Assembly (NCBI GenBank): GCA_029718625.1
Contig: CM056385.1
Coordinates: 19,956,515-20,020,514 of the forward strand
From: Synaphobranchus kaupii
Taxonomy: Eukaryota; Chordata; Actinopteri; Anguilliformes; Synaphobranchidae
Direction: 5' to 3'
DNA: 64,000 bases
The position numbers were made by a program, and so were the translations under genes. The notes under the pieces were generated by a model. That model saw only the letters and a list, made by a program, of their open reading frames with translations. It was not told where the DNA came from and did no database searches. This document shows positions 1 through 10,868 of the stretch, piece by piece. Position 1 is the stretch's first letter, and each line of letters begins with the position of its first letter.

Positions 1-126
1 TTGGTATTCAAAGCACAAAAGGATATACCAGGTGCTTTCCCATCTGTTGTGGCTCTCAAAGATGTTAGTGGTGACAATACTGCCATTATTCCTGTTCTGA
101 ATTCATTCCTGAATAAAGAAGAAGCT
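1..126 (+). other. Open frame at window edge, unidentified
   Basis: Frame 1 is open from the first base into the following poly-G tract, giving about 42 residues of mixed composition before the glycine run. There is no start or splice signal that defines it, because the window begins inside it. I do not recognise the peptide. It could be the edge of an exon or repeat, or chance. Confidence 0.12.
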
Positions 127-147
127 GGAGGGTGGGGGGGGTGGGGT

Positions 148-177
<30 letters not shown>
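127..177. repeat. Poly-G tract
   Basis: About 50 bases of G interrupted by only three T residues. Its length may be an assembly or sequencing estimate. Confidence 0.9.
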
Positions 178-178
<1 letters not shown>

Positions 179-2254
179 CCACTGTATACACTGTCCATTC
201 ACATTCACATTCACCCTAATCTAATTAACTATTGATCTAGTTAATATACATTCAGTTGCTTTGATGTGAACTAAACCCATTTGATGTGGAAAAAAATGCA
301 AGCAAAGGAACAATTGATACAGTACAAAACATGTATGGTATGCATTATTATGCATTATTACATTTTGGTTCAGATACAACCGAAACTAGTTATGTGTATT
401 CATTAATTAAGATTATCCCAGAGTCCCTTACTTACTTGGGGTGAGTTACTTGGGGTGTGCTGGTTAAGATCCCTTATTCATGTTGTTGTCCATATCAGCA
501 GCTGCATATGAGCAGCTGCATTCTGGGTTAGAAAATGTTACTATAATGTGCAATCATTCTGCAATCCGGGCTTATTAAAATCCCCACGGCTCTGCAAAGA
601 AAGCCCGTTCGGATTCAAATACAGACGCAAGCCATATGTCGCAAATGTTCAGACTTGTCTGTATTTGTATCGCGTCCCTGCGGCGCGCGCTTATAGCGCT
701 GCCGTCTTCCTGTGAGAGCACTTCCTGTTTCTTATTGTTATTTGTGGCAAATGAAGTAAGACTTTCAAAAGCCTGGTCTGCGCTGACATCATTTCATGGT
801 TCACGTACAGCGAGTGTTAGAGATAATCAAAGCTTGATAAGGCAGGCGGACGCCGTTACTAACTGCCTCACAGTTTAGGCGCTGGGTGAACTACGGCAAT
901 AGGCTTTGGCAGGATTGATGGGGCGTGAGGCCGGGAGTGACAGACTGCTTTACACCTCCATAGCCCGGCCCGGGCTCCTCGGCGAGCGAGGAAATCAAAT
1001 CTCCAGCGCAGTGAGGCTGTGGCCGCTTCCATTTCTGCAGCTGCCAGAGAAGGCAGGACCCCAGACTAGTTAATGACTCCATGATGATTCCAGCCAGGCT
1101 TATTTCATCCTCAGTGTGCCTACTGTATAGTCAGGGTACTTCCACAACTTCCACATTAGGGAAGTAGCAGCTACAGTATGTGAACGACACACATACTACT
1201 GCACGTATCCTGTGCTAACAAACACACTTTGTAGTTACTTACATATGAAAAGCGCACTTGTACCAGGCTTTACTCCTTTATTCCCGCAGTGAGAAACTCA
1301 TTTATTTTTGTGCGCTCTACAAAGTTTTCCTTATGAGATCATATAAAGTCTATCCATAATATGAAAAAAAAGTTTTATCCATACTTGAAAAAAAAGTTTA
1401 GAGGCTGTTTATTAGGAAAAATAATAATAATTATAATAATAAATAAAAAAACTGAGTAAAAAGTCAACACCACAAAGCCACTGGCCTCATTTGACATAGA
1501 CATAAAGGTAATTAATTTTTGATGTTTTGGGTCTCCTACAATGGGGGAACTACGTATAAAAGAGTTGTTTTTATACATAGTTCCTACATGGTTCACTCAA
1601 TATGGATGTAAATACCCTAAAATAAAAGCTGACAGTCTGCACTTCCACCTCATATTCATTGTTCTATTTCACATCAAATGTGCTGGAGCAAAAAGTGTGT
1701 CACTGTCCAGATGCTTAAGGATTGAACTGCATGTCTGTGTGTGCATATTTTTTTCACATGTAGACCTACTTTCTTTCATGTGCTTGTTTCATGCAACATT
1801 AGCATAATTCTATATTTATCAACAATTCTCGCAAAAGCAGCATACCCCTGGGCAGCATAGACCCCTAAGTCAGAATGAATATCATCAGGAAGCAGAAATT
1901 GAATTTCTATCAGCCAATCTGTCTCAAATACAGAATAATTCCCCAGCGGTACATCTGCACGGTCTCCATCCCAGGTGAATTTTTCGTAGGAATTGTTGGT
2001 TACGCACTATTCCTGAAAACCGAGCTTGGCTATTGGATATACTGATTGATGAGTTAATCACGCCATGCATGGCCACATGCCTGCCACGCCACCAGAAGAC
2101 ATACAGAAGCATGACATCACTCAAATAACATAACATAACATAACATACTGACACGAACAGGCTAATCAGTCCAACAAAGCTTGCCATTTCCATACCACTA
2201 AAGAGTACCTAGTGCTCACCGACCGTTTACCTACAAACTAGATAGTATCTAGCA
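178..2254. other. No gene; mostly low-repeat DNA
   Basis: No coding region is supported. Bases 540-1,080 are more GC-rich than the surroundings and contain no repeat I recognise. A short duplicated block rich in CAGCTG sits near 497-520. An AT-rich tract lies at 1,365-1,450 and a pentamer array (TAACA) at about 2,129-2,148. Confidence 0.5.
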
Positions 2255-2440
2255 CCGTATCAGGCCTGCTCTTGAAAACCCCCGAGTTTTGACCTGGCAA
2301 GCTATTCCACAAAACAACTACTCTGTGTGAAGAAATACTTTCAGATTTTTGTGCGGAAGGACAGAATTTACCTTTTTCCAATTTCCATCTATGCCCCCTC
2401 TTAGACTCTGAATGTCAAAAAAAACATTCTAATAAAAACA
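2255..2440. repeat. Dispersed fish repeat fragment
   Basis: The wording around a 'collapsed-link, failed closure' type segment (CTATTCCACAAAACAACTAC through TCCATCTATGCCCCCT) resembles a sequence recurring in many teleost genomes next to LINE-derived DNA. The class is not certain. It was called by recognition only and no second copy was found in this window. Confidence 0.35.
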
Positions 2441-3214
2441 TACTCTTCAAATTGTTAAAAGTGTAGCCCTTAACAAGGCTAGCCGGCGCAGAGGGGCGAT
2501 CCCTTCGTTCTTCCTCCTACCACATGACGGCTGAATCCAGAGCATGTTAATTTGGGCGTCCGCGGTGTCTGGTTGTGCGAAGCGGTCGGAAACCCCCGGA
2601 GGTGTGTGATCGCATGCTGGAGTATTTGTCCTCCCTGCCAGCCTCTTAGTGGCCTGAGTCATCCAGCTTACATTTCTGCAGGGCCTCAGACAAACTCCCC
2701 GCTGCGCTGTGTGGGTACGCCCGGCACCCCTCTCCCCCGTTCCTGACCTCGTCTCCCGCTAATCTCATTCTAGCTCTATTCCTCACTCATTCCGTGTGCT
2801 CCAACTGACAATTCGTTTTCAAAAGCACGGGGCACTTTGTGGCCATTGTGTACTTCTAGAAAGATTATTAATGATATCAACATGAGTATTACATGGATTT
2901 TCTTTGTTTTGATTTTGGTAATGTAAACCTGGTGGTCCAGTGAGACTGGATATGACTGGTGTGACAGGTAAGTGTGAGTGTAGTGGAGCGACGGGACGGT
3001 CTGCTGGCCGATTTTTATGCGATTCCCATTTCACCAGACGTCTACCCCTCTCCTGTCTGTCTCAGGGCAGAATAAACTGTGAATCCCACTGACAGGCTTT
3101 GCATAAACTCTGTGTGCCCTTGAATATGCCTGACCTTTATTTTGGTGGGGGATTGCTGCCATTTCTTGGAAACTGTAGGGGCTAGTATGAAGGTCAAATG
3201 CCTACCTTCATAGG
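2441..3214. other. No gene; GC-richer unique segment
   Basis: Bases 2,460-2,760 are GC-rich with several CpG dinucleotides and no recognised repeat. Short frames on both strands look like chance. Nothing else is supported. Confidence 0.4.
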
Positions 3215-3446
3215 CAGTGTCTGCAGGCTTAACTCCAGTCCTGGAGAGCCACAGTGTCTGCAGGCTTAACTCCAGTCCTGGAGTTAACTGTGCCTGCAGA
3301 ATTGTTAGTGATTTTCAGGGCCTGTGATTCACTGATGTTGTTGATTGCCTAAATAATCCACACACCTTGTTTCCAAGGCTTTAATTGTCAGTGAATTCAA
3401 ATTAAACCATAAAACATCTGCAGACATGAGTTAGACACCCCTGTTC
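3215..3446. repeat. hAT-type short repeat with internal 36-bp duplication
   Basis: The segment begins with a duplicated block of about 36 bp (GTGTCTGCAGGCTTAACTCC at 3,218 and again at 3,254) and ends in GACACCCCTGTTCT. This is the composition of the common fish repeat whose ends read CAGGGGTGTC with 'CTCCAGTCCTGGAG' nearby. Related copies lie at 3,719, 8,808 and 62,486. Confidence 0.6.
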
Positions 3447-3718
3447 TACGCGGTTAATAGCAACTAGTTAATTTCAAGTGTGTCTCCATAGTGCTTTATC
3501 ACCTAAGACTGCATTGCTTTTTCAATATTTTTTCACTATGCTTTTTTCAATATGCTTTTTAAATATGTTTTTTTTTTATTTTCTCAAATTTATTATAATA
3601 TAAAACATAACAGCAGTTGATTTATGGTATGGATTTAAAGACAAACTTGCTTGCATTCTTAAAAGCAAAATGTCATGACAAATAGAGTCAGCTATTGACC
3701 AAGAAAAAGCACTAGATC

Positions 3719-3936
3719 AGGGGTTGGTAACCCTGGTCCTGGGGTGCCAGTGACATTTCATTTTTGTTCAATCTGGGCTTGATTGCAAGAGTTTGATTGT
3801 TGATTAAGAGCCTGAGCCTGAATACTATGAATGGTGAAACACTTGAGTGCCACCAACACATGAATGCAGTTATGTACTTATAGGGTTGGATGGAGCAAAA
3901 AACAGGACCATCCGTGCCACTCTAGTACCAGGCCTG
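3719..3936. repeat. hAT-type short repeat
   Basis: Starts CAGGGGTTGGTAACCCTGGT and ends near a degraded inverted copy (GCCACTCTAGTACCAGG). This matches the usual form of a fish hAT-like MITE with CAGGGGT ends. Target duplications are not clear. Confidence 0.6.
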
Positions 3937-4972
3937 CCTGTCACTGGGGTAACCTGGGGTGAACAGTGAGTTCAGTGTAAGCTATTAATTAAGTATATTA
4001 TATATTATATTAATGTTTGGTGATGCTTATTTTTGTCACTATGGTATATCCCCGGGCAACATGACAAGGACGCTATTGGTCACTGCGTCACACATTTGGT
4101 CAGAGAGGCCTGGATTTGTGGTCTTCGGGTGGGGGGGGTATACGTATATACCCACACTAAACTATACATATACAAAAGAAAATATATTTAAAAATATGTA
4201 ATATATACTACATACATATTTATTTTTTATTTTATTTATTTATTTGTTTGTAAATCAGACCTCTCCAAAAGCTACTTTACTTTACAGTATTGATTTCCTG
4301 CAACAACTTGACCAATATACCCTACCTACTCCCATTGGACTCTTATGGAACAACACAAAGCATGTCGGACAAAGCCTCTTTTGTCTGTTCTTTTACACTA
4401 TTTACTTGTAATATTGCATGCAATCAGCAATGGTTTGCGGACTGTAAGATTGCTTCTGTGGTAATTTTACAAAACATTACACGTAAATATTTGAATGTGT
4501 ATGCCAAGCTACTGATGCCTCCTGCCTCCTGCAACTACTTGCATTCTGTAGTCTTGAAGACAAATCATTTTTTGGAAATATTATATCCTCCTAAGACCCA
4601 GCAATTCGTTTTTTGTCCCCTGTAGGGGGACCATATATTGTACTATGCTGAAACCTACACTCACTACAATGGACATTCAATACAAATAAAGTAAATAGTA
4701 TTTTTGAAAATAGTATTATGTAAAAAAAGAAAAACTTAAACTTCTCAGGGAAATGTATTTACAACTCATCAGTAAAACAATGGAATTTACCAAATGTCCT
4801 ATGCATTATTTGTGCATTTGTAAATGTCATCAGTGATATTCTCAAAATGGGGTCAAACTTGTGCTCAGGTTTACCTGGCAGAGTTTGACTTTGTCATGGC
4901 AAAACAGTGGATAGAGAGTGTACTTCAGACATAGTTACCATCTATTCCAGTCACCCTGCACAAAATAAACTC
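3937..4972. other. No gene; AT-rich
   Basis: AT-rich sequence with a small TATATTA tract (3,995-4,015) and further AT-rich tracts to 4,260. The 111-codon frame at 4,290-4,625 has no recognisable domain and I take it as chance. Confidence 0.45.
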
Positions 4973-5236
4973 CACATTGTGCAAGAGAAACACCCACATT
5001 GTACTAAATAAACCCCCACCATGTACAAGAGAAACACCCACATTGTGCAAGAGAAACACCCACATTGTACTAAATAAACCCCCACCATGTACAAGAGAAA
5101 CACCCACATTGTGCAAGAGAAACCCCCACCATGTACACGAGAAACACCCACATTGTACAAGAGACACACCCCCATCGTGCAAGAGAAACACCCACATTGT
5201 GCAAGAGAAACATCCCCATCATGCAAGAGACACCCT
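4973..5236. repeat. 22-bp minisatellite, about 12 copies
   Basis: Tandem copies of a unit like ACATTGTGCAAGAGAAACAC plus CC, with a variant unit ending in ACTAAATAAACC. Higher-order alternation is visible: the variant appears twice at a constant spacing. The unit length is not a multiple of three, so three units make one 22-codon cycle and every frame translates to the same periodic peptide. This explains the overlapping frames on both strands. No unique spacers separate the units, so it is not a CRISPR array. Confidence 0.9.
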
Positions 5237-5942
5237 CAGCTGCTGGTGTTCCTGAGACCCTTGACCATCTGAATGACTTATTAAATTTATCAAATATTCG
5301 GAAATTATTTGCTACAAAATCATTGACTCACTGTGCTTGAAATAGAAAGCATGATAATAAAAATAATACGAACAAATAATACAAAAAATAGTATGATTAT
5401 GAAAATGTTGTTTGATGCATACACTGGTTAGTAAGGGATTAATTCTTTATAACTATGTGAAGAGTCACCCACACAATATCCACCGAAGATGCTCCCTCAT
5501 CACACAACTTCAGAGAAAGTCAAGCACCCACCTTCATATGTGACACAGCGCTCAAATAGCACCATTTCTCACACAGTGACACCTCTATTAAAGTTTAAAC
5601 AAAAAGCTTTTTCCCTCCCTCCCTCCCTCCCTCCGTGGTGTTTGTTGCCGGCGTCTGTGCCGCTGTCAACCTCCGTTTTATTCTCCTCGATGTGTGCAGT
5701 TTTAGCTGCGTCGGCTTGGGTGATCTGTTTGGGGAGATTTTGGCAAGGGGGCGGGGAGCCATTTTGTTTTTCGAGACAAATCTGACAAGGCTGCAGAAGC
5801 TGAGGTGGTTTGATTGATGCTGCCCAGAGCAGACAGCGATTAAGAGCCAATTGCCTTCTTTCATCTCAGGAGGCTGAAGACTGAATTTGAATATGTATGG
5901 CACTGAGCTTAATCCTACAGTGAAACCCATCATGCTTGGGTT
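5237..5942. other. No gene; unique sequence
   Basis: No supported gene. A short CCCT array lies at about 5,611-5,634. Several overlapping short frames on both strands around 5,490-5,930 have no recognisable domain. Confidence 0.4.
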
Positions 5943-5968
5943 ATTATATATATATATATATATATATA
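5943..5968. repeat. (TA)n microsatellite
   Basis: Uninterrupted TA dinucleotides directly abutting the Tc1 end at 5,969. TA is the Tc1 target, so the array was a natural insertion site. Confidence 0.9.
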
Positions 5969-6476
5969 CACTGCCTGGCCAAAAAATTATATTTCGTTGG
6001 ACCGCCTTTAGCTTTGATTACGGCGCGCATTCGTCGTGGCATTGTTTCGACAACCTAATGCAACGTCATAACATTTATTTCCGTCCAGAGTTGCATTCAT
6101 TTTTGGCCGAGATCTTGTATTGATGACAGGAGAGTCTAACCACTCCATAAAGTCTTCTCCAGCACATCCCAAAGACTTTCAGTGGGGTTAAGGTCAGGAC
6201 TCTGGTGGCCAATACATGTGTGAAAATGATTCCTCATGCTCCCTGAACCACTCTTTCACAATTTGAGCCCGATGAATCTTGGCATTGTCGTCCTGGAATA
6301 TGCCCATTTATGGGATAACCTGGTCATTCAGTACATTCAGGTACTCAGGTGACTTCATTTTATTGCTGCATAACATTGCTGAGCCTAGACCTGACCAATT
6401 GAAGCAACCCCATATCATAACACTGCCTCCAGAGGCTTGTACAGTGGGCACTATGCATGACGGGTGCAACAGTATA
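5969..6476 (-). mobile_element. Tc1/mariner deletion derivative, truncated by nested insertion
   Basis: The left end is CACTGCCTGGCCAAAAAATT. Read on the minus strand, the body is nearly the same as the complete element at 52,257-52,796. It includes a transposase fragment (minus-strand frame 6,308-6,490) with [16 protein letters not shown] followed by NDQVIP, typical of the Tc1 catalytic core. The downstream 'LNPxESLWDVLE'-type region lies near 6,150-6,190, disrupted. The N-terminal DNA-binding half is absent. The element is cut off at 6,477, where a second repeat with a CAGTGCCCTC end has inserted at a TA. Confidence 0.85.
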
Positions 6477-6478
6477 TA

Positions 6479-7640
6479 CAGTGCCCTCAACTATGATTGG
6501 TACCCCTGGTAAAGATGAGAAAAAAGGGCTATAAAAAATTAACCGTTTGGTGAATTAGCTTAATCTCACACTGAAAAATGAGAAAAATCCAACCTTTAAT
6601 TGAAGTAAATTTATTATAAAAAAAAAAAATCCCTCATCAAGAAATAATTTGGAGTGGGACTAGATTTAGCTGTAAATTCTGCTGGAACAGTACGGAATAC
6701 ATGGTTGGCGAAATGGCTGTAAGTCAGCAAGGGTCTGAGGTATCAAACGAGCCTCAAACCATCACTCTGCTGCCAGATATGCAATAGATATGGATGGATC
6801 ACTTTAAGGGTTGTTTCTCCTGACAAATTTTCCTATTGTGATGGTTTGAGGCTTGTTTGATACGTCAGACCCTTGATGACTTAAAGCATAGGCGGAGGCT
6901 GTGTAAGGCAGGGGATATACGACTACTTTACAACCAAAGCCTACATGGGCTCTTGTACTCATAAAACTGTATTTCCGATGAAATTAATGCAAAAAACTTT
7001 GCTGCTCGCGCACTACGTACAAAGGTAGATACCTACCCCACCCTAACCTAGCCTTACCCTGCAGTCGGTTCACCCTCCACCTATGGCTTAGAGCCATTTA
7101 GCCAACCATGGGTTTCATACTGTTCCAGTGTAATTTACAGCTAAATCTAGTCCCACCCCCCAATTCCCATAGAGAACCATTCAAATGCAGAGACGTTATA
7201 GTATCGCTTGTAAGAATACCAGAAAATAAGATATCAAGAGTCTTTTGATGTTGTTGGGTCGCAGACATCAGGAAGTAAACAGGTAATGCTCTCATTACTG
7301 TGTATAAAAGGATATCAAAAGACTCTTGATATCTTATTTTCAGGTACTCTTATAAGCGATACTATAACCTCTCTGCATTTGAATGGATCTCTATGGGAAT
7401 TGGGGTTCGGACTAGATTAATCTGTAAATTACACAGGAATAGTATGGAACCCATGGTTGGCTAAATGCCTGTAAGTCATCAAGGGTCTGCGGTATCAAAC
7501 GAGCCTCAGTCTGCTGCCAGATATGCAGTAGATATGGATGAATCACGTGAAGGGTTGTTTCTCCTCACTTATTTTCCATTGAGTTCGATAGGAAAATGAA
7601 TCAGGAGAAACAACCCTTCAAGTGATCCATGCATATATGA
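6479..7640. mobile_element. Palindromic Tc1-type repeat, rearranged copy
   Basis: Begins at a TA with CAGTGCCCTCAACTATGATT, the same end as the copy finishing at 40,833. The left arm runs inward with a deletion near 6,640. It turns at about 6,835, returns briefly, is interrupted by a 203-bp element (6,884-7,086), and resumes as the opposite arm to about 7,274. A second partial palindrome follows (7,293-7,640), turning at about 7,577-7,596. The arms share the block with ATGGGAATTGGGGGTGGGAC and the block with GCCAGATATGCAGTAGATAT seen at 40.2 and 53.3 kb. No intact coding region. The far terminal repeat is missing. Confidence 0.8.
6884..7086. mobile_element. 203-bp nested MITE with CTTA duplication
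   Basis: It interrupts the arm of the palindromic repeat between identical CTTA tetramers (6,880-6,883 and 7,087-7,090). In other copies the arm is continuous (GATGACTTACAGACATTTAG or GATGACGTAGAGCCATTTAA). The ends are imperfect inverted repeats, CATAGGCGGAGG against CATAGGTGGAGG. No coding capacity. Family unknown. Confidence 0.75.
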
Positions 7641-7724
7641 ATATACACATGTTTTCACATTCTGTGATTTGCAGTTTAGTATGTTTGTGCTTTCTATGTT
7701 CTTAACTGTTCGTTAGCACTTACA

Positions 7725-7728
<4 letters not shown>

Positions 7729-7763
<35 letters not shown>

Positions 7764-7774
7764 GCATGTGTGCG

Positions 7775-7823
<49 letters not shown>

Positions 7824-7873
7824 GTGCGTGTGCACGTGCGTGTGTGTGTGTGTGTGTGCGTGTGCGTGTGTGG
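7729..7873. repeat. (TG)n microsatellite with CG/CA variants
   Basis: About 145 bp of TG repeats with scattered TGCG and TGCATG interruptions. The Thr-His and Cys-Val frames it produces on both strands are artefacts. Confidence 0.95.
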
Positions 7874-7964
7874 TGGGTACACGTGTGATAGGCCCCAACA
7901 AAGTACCTTGATACATTTTATGGCCCCAGGGGTCACTAAAGTTGCCCATCCCTGAATTAAAGGA

Positions 7965-8042
7965 AAAACCAGTAAGGTTAGTAAGGTGTTGGGCCACCAC
8001 GAGCCGCCAGGACAGCTTCAATGCGCCTTGGCATATACCACA
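7965..8042 (-). mobile_element. Short Tc1 fragment
   Basis: Contains AGGTGTTGGGCCACCACGAG followed by CCGCCAGGACAGCTTCAATG, a block well known from the untranslated part of fish Tc1-like elements near the inverted repeat. Both ends are lost. Confidence 0.55.
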
Positions 8043-8300
8043 TTTGCATGCACACCATATTCCTATATTAATTGGAATATGGTAATAATCTGATTATGTA
8101 CGAGTTAAACTCCTTAAAACGATTGACACATTCCGATTAAGCCAATATTCTGATTGCTAGAATTCCAAATAAGACACCTGGCATATGCCTGTAATAACCA
8201 GAATATTTGGTCATGTAAACACATTACTTGGAATATGCCCCTGAACGGAATATTTATTTAGTCTGCGCATGTTCAATCTGCAATGAATCTTGGGTCCATA

Positions 8301-8539
8301 ATGACTAAAAGTACGCATTTCTGGAGCGAAGGCGAAACACACTTATGCATACAAATAATAAAAGACATGTATATAATGGAATGCATTTACAGGAGCACCA
8401 TAATAGTGACATTTTTAAAAGGGTGTGTAACAAACTAATTAAGGAAGCGTGTTTTGTGCGTACCAGTGACCAGGTCAAACAGCACTGGAAAACACTCAAG
8501 GCAGCCAACTCTAAAGCCAAAAAAATTGAGTATATATAA
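8301..8539 (+). pseudogene. Broken SANT/Myb-like DNA-binding domain (Harbinger-associated type)
   Basis: A frame starting at the ATG at 8,301 gives MTKSTHFWSEGETHLCIQI, which resembles the first helix (FWSxxET) of Myb/SANT-like domains found in Harbinger-associated proteins and in trihelix-like factors. It then shifts into the frame 8,345-8,539, which continues with LQEHHNSDIFKRVCNKL and VKQHWKTLKA, resembling helices 2 and 3. The ORF ends at about 64 codons, far short of a full protein. The upstream 8,041-8,280 segment has several TGGAATAT-like short inverted motifs but no clear terminal repeat. I read it as a transposon-derived remnant. A host gene fragment is less likely. The frameshift makes function improbable. 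Confidence 0.55.
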
Positions 8540-8807
8540 GGCAGCCTAGCTACATTTGTTAGCAGCTGAAAACAATCTTAACTGTTAGCAAACAAATCGC
8601 TGATCTTATAATTAGCTAGATTGCTATCTATTGTTAGGCTACATTATTTTTAGACCAGGCTATAAGACTAAAATAATTCATAAAAATAAGAATGGCATTT
8701 CAAAAACTATCATTTTGAATCAAAGTGGCACTACCTCCTACATATCTAGATCCCACTTCTCTGCGTTCAATATGTATCTCTTGGGCAGGGTTCTCAAAGT
8801 CTAATCC

Positions 8808-8966
8808 TGGAGGGCCGCTGTGTCTGCTGGTTTTTGATGTGTTCCTGCTAAATTTAAATCATTGATTGACAAAAGAGTCTGCACATCTTGTCTCCAAGGC
8901 CTAAATCAGCTGCTGATTGAAAGGAAATTGCAGCCTCCAGGACTAGAGATTGAGACCCCGGCTCTA
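8808..8966. repeat. hAT-type short repeat
   Basis: Starts near TCTCAAAGTCTAATCCTGGA and ends with CTCCAGGACTAGAGATTGAG, a degraded inverted pair characteristic of the same family as 3,215 and 62,486. Confidence 0.6.
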
Positions 8967-10633
8967 GGGTTTGAATCACAGTCTTCAGCAGTCCTCAGAT
9001 GCCAGGCTTAGACCTGTTGGTATTCTGTCAAAAGACTGCAACTCTAAAACTGTTTGTTTCTCATGCCTCCAAGTCTGGACAACTTACACGGCATTTGCTG
9101 TCCTCTTACATAGATCCTCCCCCATCAGGAAAGTATTCTCACCAGACTACGTGTGGCATTTTGCTGAAGCTATGTAAACCCGTGAGAATGCTCATCTTTT
9201 CACCTTGTCATTTGTGAGCCAAAATTACTGCCGACCAAAAATGGATTTGACCTAGAGAAGACACACACAAACACAGCGCACACACACCCACATCAGAGAC
9301 TGCACTGCATGGCCCGGAGATCACTTGAGACATTCTGAAGATGTCTCCTAGACCCAAAAAAACCCAATTTAATGCTGCTGCTGGGTAGCAAAAAGAAAAA
9401 AAACCCTTTGCCAGACCAAAAAGCTCCTAAAATGGAATTTAAAGGCATAAAATACCTTGTTTTGATCATTTTGCAGGCCATGTGGAACCAAAATGCATTT
9501 CATGTGCAGAACATAAATGGCCACAGATTTTTACTGAAATTACTGTTTACCGAAATTACATCCCATAACATGTTCCAGCCGGTGAATGCCTTTATCCAGG
9601 ATAATCAGCCTTTGATGTTATTGAAATGGAAAACCTCAGAAAAAGAAAGGGGGGGGGGGTAAAACAGCCACAGTTGGAATTCAGTGATACACAAAATTAG
9701 CCAAGTGTGCAGGGTGAATTTGTCTGAAGTATGTTCTGATTCAAGTTTTCATCTTTTCTTATCTAGTTCACACAATAAGATGGAGAGAAAAGTCTTAGGG
9801 TGAAAGTGACGAGGCAGAGCAGAAAAAAAAAAACCCTGCTTCTTCTTCAAAAAAACTGAATATTGGACTGGACATTGAATAAACAGAACATAAATATATT
9901 GTATTAGATGGCCTTTAGATCATTAATTTCTGGGTGCAGAAATCAGCAGGGTTTTGTCAACATGCCCATTGTTGAAAGTTTGCAGCCTAACTAAACTCTT
10001 GGCCAAATTGATTACATTCAGCTCATGCACAGACTCCTGAATGACTCCTCAACTTAAATGGGCCTTAGAAGTCTGGGGGAAGCTAAGAAATAATTGCGAT
10101 GGGAAGTCCGATGAGATCAAAGATGATTCGAAGGAAAATGTCTGCGGAAGGCAGCACATAGCCTACCTGGCCTGTTGCCAAATTAAAGTGAGATGACTTC
10201 AGTGCACCTGACATAGGCACAGGAGCTCTCTTCATTTGTCAGATGGGTTTATCTGTTAGGCGGGGCCGGGGGGGTGTTGAGTGGATTGGGTCAGTGAGTT
10301 CAGTCCCATTCCGCAGATCAAAGTTGGGGTCCTGTTAAAGACAGCACCTGTTGGCTACTGCTAACCTGGGCTCAACTTTCCTTTGTCCAAATTTAGATGG
10401 ACTAAGAGCAAGTGTTTTTATTTGGGGTTTTTTTGTAAAAGGGAAGTCAATTCAGGAGTTGATGGAGCAGTCAGCTGCAACCTGGATATCTGAAGCAATT
10501 GACTTTTTCATTGCTGAACCTTAAGACATTAGTTATATAGGTAATATGCACCTTCCAACCAAACAGCTGACGTGTAAGGATGTGCTTGTGCAGTCCAAAA
10601 AATAAAATAAAAAGTAGACTGTTAGTTTCAACA
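8967..10633. other. No gene; unique DNA
   Basis: No supported gene. There is a short CA-rich tract at 9,263-9,295 and a G run at 9,650-9,659. The 96-codon frame at 9,372-9,662 lacks any domain I recognise and ends in that G run. Confidence 0.4.
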
Positions 10634-10868
10634 TACCCTCTCAGAAAGAAAGGTACATTGTAGGTACTGGAACTTATTTCCAAAATGTACCCTGAAAGTA
10701 CAATAATTTTCTATTTGGGTACTAAAAAGTACTGTTTACAAGCAAAAGAGGTGAATTATGTATTGCTGGCTAGAGGTACAATTTGATATACCTATAGGAT
10801 ACCACCCCAGAGACAAGCATTTGTACCTTTTTAGGCACTTTTTCATACCTTTTTTTTGAGAAGGTACA
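10634..10868. repeat. Short inverted-ended repeat (MITE-like)
   Basis: Begins CCCTCTCAGAAAGAAAGGTA and ends TTTTTTTGAGAAGGTACAG, with GTAC-containing motifs repeated inside. This resembles a common fish MITE with 'CTCTCAGAAA...GGTAC' ends. The inverted ends are imperfect. Confidence 0.5.

Noticed and set aside
1..219. Protein-coding exon at the window edge
   Set aside because: No splice or start signal and no recognised peptide. Listed only as an unidentified open frame.
4973..5236. CRISPR-like array
   Set aside because: Units are contiguous 22-bp tandems without unique spacers, and the context is vertebrate.
7694..8021. Thr-His and Cys-Val rich ORFs on both strands
   Set aside because: Direct translations of the TG/CA microsatellite.
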